Origin: Nitrospira sp.
GTDB taxonomy: Bacteria; Nitrospirota; Nitrospiria; Nitrospirales; Nitrospiraceae
NCBI GenBank assembly: GCA_024998705.1
Contig: JACOEF010000178.1
Location: 1 to 8,945 of the forward strand
Direction of reading: 5' to 3'
Length of the DNA stretch: 8,945 nt
Part shown: positions 6,817 through 8,945 of the stretch, piece after piece
Layout of the letters: every line of letters starts with the position of its first letter
Numbering within the stretch: the first letter of the stretch is position 1
Notes under the pieces: generated by a model
The model's database searches: none
What the model saw: the letters and a program-made list of their open reading frames with translations, nothing else
What the model was told of the DNA's origin: nothing
Translations under genes and position numbers: made by a program

Positions 6817-8346
6817 GTGACCGATACCCCCTCCCCCGCCAACCCGGTCCCGGCCTCGAACGACGCCCATCCGACTCTCACCCATGAACGGTCCCTGGCG
6901 AATAAGATCGCGCAGGGATCCGATGCCGGTGACATCCTCGATCAGCAACTAGCCATGCTGGGGATTCAGCTCGTGACCCAGCTGAACGTCCTGATCAAGA
7001 CCTCACGCATCCACGGACGCACGAACGCGGCTCTCGACAACCCCGTGGAGTCCATGATGACGCTGGTGAAAACCCTGGCCGCGGATCATCCGATCGTCCT
7101 GCGACTGCAAAACGACTTTCTGTTCATGGGAGACAGCCACCTCAAGATGAGCTCCCAACAGATGGCGGTCTTTGCGAGCATTATTGAAGCTTTGAACAAG
7201 TGGAAGATCGGCGGGATCTCGTTCACAGCGACGGCCGCGTCGAAAGATTTTCGTGAGTTTGCCTATCTGTTCGTCAGTCTGGACCCGGAAAAACATGTCC
7301 TCGGGGATCTTCAAGACGCCATGAAGGCCGCAGGCATCCACGGCATCGAGCTGGAAGAGCCCCGCTCGCTCCAACTGCAACATCTCAGTGACGCGACGTT
7401 GACTACCGGCACCGCGGGGGAAAATCCCCATGCCCCGCTGAATGGGCAGACGGATCTGAAAGAGAAACGGAAGGCCCTGGCCAAATGTGGCTATGCCAAA
7501 GCAACTGCGGCGCTCGGCGACCTCGTGAAGAAGACGCGCGGCGGCGGCACGGTCAGCTTCAAGCAGGCGAAGCGCGCCATTCAGAATATCGTCGAGCTAA
7601 TGATACAGGATGAGTCGACGCTGCTCGGTCTGACCAATCTGCGGTGCCACGACCAATACACGCACAATCACTCAGTAAACGTCTCGCTCCTCGCCATGGC
7701 ACTCGGAAACCGGGCCGGGTATCCCAAAGTCGAACTGGCTGATCTTGGGTTGTCGGCCCTGTTCCATGACGTGGGGAAATGTGCCATCTCCCTCGACGTG
7801 CTGAACAAGCCCGGAGACTTCACACAAGAAGAGTGGGCCGTCATGCGGTCACACCCGATTGAAGGGGTCTTTACGCTTGTGAAGGCACGCGGCATTAACA
7901 ATATTCCGGCCCGGATGGCGGCGGCTTCATTCGAGCACCATATGAACTACGACTACTCGGGCTACCCCAAACTCAAGGTTCCCTGGACGCAATCGGTTGG
8001 CAGTCGAATCATCACCATCGCCGATTGTTACGATGCCATGACGTCCTCGCGGGTGTACCGCCGGGAACCGATGTCGCCCGCGAACGTGTTGAAATTCATG
8101 TGTGGGAAAAGCGGCCAGTCGTTTGATCCAGTGCTACTCAAACTGTTTGTGAACTGTGTGGGCATCGTTCCGATCGGCAGTCTCGTCAGGCTCGACTCAG
8201 GCCCCCTCGCCGTCGTGATCAAACCGGCTCAGGACAAAATCAATGCGGAACGCCCGCTGGTCAAAATCATTACGGATGAGACCGGCACGCCCGTTGAGGA
8301 TGGAGACGAAGTCGACCTCACGGCTCAGGATGAGGCCGGAAATTAG
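6817..8346 (+). CDS. HD-GYP domain protein, c-di-GMP phosphodiesterase type
   Basis: 509 residues from GTG 6817. After a disordered Pro/Ala/Ser-rich start, residues about 43-155 form the module shared with the preceding HEAT protein. A helical linker (about 210-275) leads to the HD-GYP domain (about 276-425): HSVNV with H285, the HD pair in LFHDVGKCAI (H317, D318, with K321), H346 in SHPIEG, H374/H375, GYP at 382-384, and IADCYDAMTS with D403 and D406. HD-GYP proteins hydrolyse cyclic di-GMP at a two- or three-metal centre. Most ligands are kept, but the usual HHE reads HHM, the DG before xGYP reads DY, and the glutamate often found four residues before the first His is Tyr281. Activity is therefore plausible but not assured. 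Residues about 448-500 form a small beta-rich C-terminal extension (PIGSLVRLDSGPLAVVI). No membrane segment is seen, so it is cytoplasmic. Confidence 0.9.
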   Translation: MTDTPSPANPVPASNDAHPTLTHERSLANKIAQGSDAGDILDQQLAMLGIQLVTQLNVLIKTSRIHGRTNAALDNPVESMMTLVKTLAADHPIVLRLQNDFLFMGDSHLKMSSQQMAVFASIIEALNKWKIGGISFTATAASKDFREFAYLFVSLDPEKHVLGDLQDAMKAAGIHGIELEEPRSLQLQHLSDATLTTGTAGENPHAPLNGQTDLKEKRKALAKCGYAKATAALGDLVKKTRGGGTVSFKQAKRAIQNIVELMIQDESTLLGLTNLRCHDQYTHNHSVNVSLLAMALGNRAGYPKVELADLGLSALFHDVGKCAISLDVLNKPGDFTQEEWAVMRSHPIEGVFTLVKARGINNIPARMAAASFEHHMNYDYSGYPKLKVPWTQSVGSRIITIADCYDAMTSSRVYRREPMSPANVLKFMCGKSGQSFDPVLLKLFVNCVGIVPIGSLVRLDSGPLAVVIKPAQDKINAERPLVKIITDETGTPVEDGDEVDLTAQDEAGN

Positions 8347-8415
8347 ATGCACAGTATTCTTCAACTCGTCGACAATGCCGAATATCACTTCGACACCGCC
8401 CGGTACTTCGTGTAG
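8347..8415 (+). CDS. Possible 22-aa micro-ORF directly after the HD-GYP stop
   Basis: An ATG follows the HD-GYP TAG with no gap (TAGATG), and the frame stays open for 22 codons to TAG at 8413. It reads MHSILQLVDNAEYHFDTARY followed by FV. GAGG at 8333-8336 could serve as a weak ribosome site, or translation could re-initiate after the upstream stop. Composition is protein-like, but the length is within chance and I know no relative. Reading past the TAG would add only 11 codons before TGA at 8449. Confidence 0.2.
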   Translation: MHSILQLVDNAEYHFDTARYFV

Positions 8416-8458
8416 CTCGGACTATCCATGAAAACCTGCTCCGGCGTCTGATTCTCTC

Positions 8459-8582
8459 GCCCGGCGAGACTGTTCTCGTTCGGCCTCCTCGACGGACTTC
8501 ACATACGCCTACGTCGGCCTTGCGTGCGAGCAGCCTCGGCGGGCTTCCGTCTCGAACGCCTCGCGACGGCATTCATGAATAA
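8459..8582. repeat. Degenerate tandem repeats of about 25 nt in the intergenic region
   Basis: The gap between the HD-GYP and zinc-binding genes (8347-8630) holds about five consecutive units beginning GCC at 8459, 8483, 8507, 8533 and 8558, with lengths of 24, 24, 26 and 25 nt to the next. On the minus strand their ends share a core: GAATGCCGTCGCGAGGC, GAAGCCCGCCGAGGC, CAAGGCCGACGTAGGC and GAAGTCCGTCGAGGAGGC, with a weaker fifth GAACAGTCTCGCCGGGC. A consensus is roughly AAG-N-CCG-N-CG followed by AGGC. A short hairpin (TCTCGC/GCGAGA arms near 8455-8469) sits at the left edge and is followed by a T-containing but not T-rich stretch, so it is at best a weak terminator. It may be an extragenic repeat element or decayed sequence. 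From 8416 to 8454 I see nothing. Confidence 0.45.
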
Positions 8583-8585
8583 TCC

Positions 8586-8597
8586 GGGCTAGCGCCC
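8586..8597 (-). terminator. Weak hairpin downstream of the zinc-binding gene
   Basis: On the minus strand GGGC-GCTA-GCCC forms a 4-bp GC stem, followed by GGATTATTC. It lies 34 nt beyond the stop of the minus-strand gene. The stem is short and the T-tract poor, so it is only a possible intrinsic terminator; no better candidate lies between the two convergent genes. Confidence 0.15.
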
Positions 8598-8630
8598 CTG
8601 CCTGCTTGCCCTCACCGGCCCTCTGAATCG

Positions 8631-8939
8631 CTACCGCTTACTCTCGGACGGTGGCCAATCCATGACAATCTCTCTGCCGCAATAAAAACAGGCCACTCGA
8701 TATTTTGCCTTGCGGCGCGGATTGGGCATAGAGATAAACACAACCGGCGTCTCGTCGAACGGACAGACCGGCTGCTGATGCATAAGATGGTTGTCGGCCA
8801 TCAGTTCCAGGGTTGCGTTGTCCCAAGGTGGAGCAAGTTGCTCATGTCCCGCAACCGTGTGGTGCCAATTGCACCGCTCACAGCGCAGCTCAAAGGTCTT
8901 TATTCGATCCCTCGTCTGGGACTGATCCGTGACTTCCAC
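8631..8939 (-). CDS. Small Cys/His-rich, probably zinc-binding protein
   Basis: I do not recognise the family. The 102-aa reading contains CERC (C20, C23), HLMH (H51, H54), a lone C59 in VCPFDE, and CFYCG (C84, C87). CxxC plus HxxH would make one four-ligand zinc site; the last CxxC, with C59 and another ligand, could make a second, or the two CxxC pairs could form one zinc ribbon. No signal peptide or membrane segment is seen. Such small proteins often bind nucleic acid or other proteins, but nothing here shows which. The start used is GTG at 8937-8939; only 6 nt precede it in the window and the frame is still open (GGA CCG), so the true start may lie further out. It converges with the HD-GYP gene across a 284-nt gap. 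Confidence 0.6.
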   Translation of the reverse strand: MEVTDQSQTRDRIKTFELRCERCNWHHTVAGHEQLAPPWDNATLELMADNHLMHQQPVCPFDETPVVFISMPNPRRKAKYRVACFYCGREIVMDWPPSESKR

Positions 8940-8945
8940 CGGTCC

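Noticed and set aside
8422..8502. 26-codon charged minus-strand frame (GTG start) through the repeat cluster
   Set aside because: Its sequence follows from the repeat units, it is very short, it has no convincing ribosome site and it is preceded by an in-frame TAG.
8459..8582. CRISPR array
   Set aside because: The units are degenerate, contiguous and without unique spacers, and no cas gene is present.

Overview
The window is a dense, GC-rich bacterial chromosome segment with short intergenic gaps, recognisable Shine-Dalgarno sites, a GTG start here and there, and no mobile element, tRNA, rRNA or CRISPR array. Gene content (short NAD-type 6-phosphogluconate dehydrogenase next to glucose-6-phosphate dehydrogenase, CGHC thioredoxin-like protein, HEAT-repeat plus HD-GYP pair) and overall style recall Nitrospirota (Nitrospira-like bacteria). 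That placement is an impression, not a demonstrated result.

Layout. (a) 1-76: the last codons of a plus-strand gene whose tail resembles low-specificity threonine aldolase. (b) 89-1201: a near-consensus sigma-70-type promoter, then a 75-aa protein of unknown function and a 268-aa nucleotidyltransferase-fold protein, probably one transcript. (c) 1301-3813: a possible weak promoter carrying a perfect inverted repeat, then gnd and zwf, the two dehydrogenases of the oxidative pentose phosphate pathway; no lactonase gene lies between or beside them. (d) 3810-4789, minus strand: an SGNH/GDSL hydrolase and a thioredoxin-like protein, coupled by a 4-nt ATGA overlap. The thioredoxin-like gene runs tail-to-tail into zwf, and their stop codons overlap on a shared TTAA. 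(e) 4943-8346: a two-gene plus-strand unit, a 618-aa HEAT-repeat protein followed 17 nt later by a 509-aa HD-GYP protein. (f) 8347-8630: a non-coding stretch with roughly 25-nt degenerate tandem repeats. (g) 8631-8939, minus strand: a small Cys/His-rich, probably zinc-binding protein that may begin beyond the window.

The most interesting unit is (e). The two proteins appear to share the same N-terminal module of about 100 residues, one joined to HEAT repeats and the other to a cyclic-di-GMP phosphodiesterase-type HD-GYP domain with altered motif residues. They look like a co-expressed signalling or scaffold pair built by duplication of one sensory or interaction domain. The gnd-zwf pair is ordinary carbon metabolism supplying reduced cofactor and pentoses. 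The repeat cluster in (f) is the best candidate for something that standard annotation would miss.
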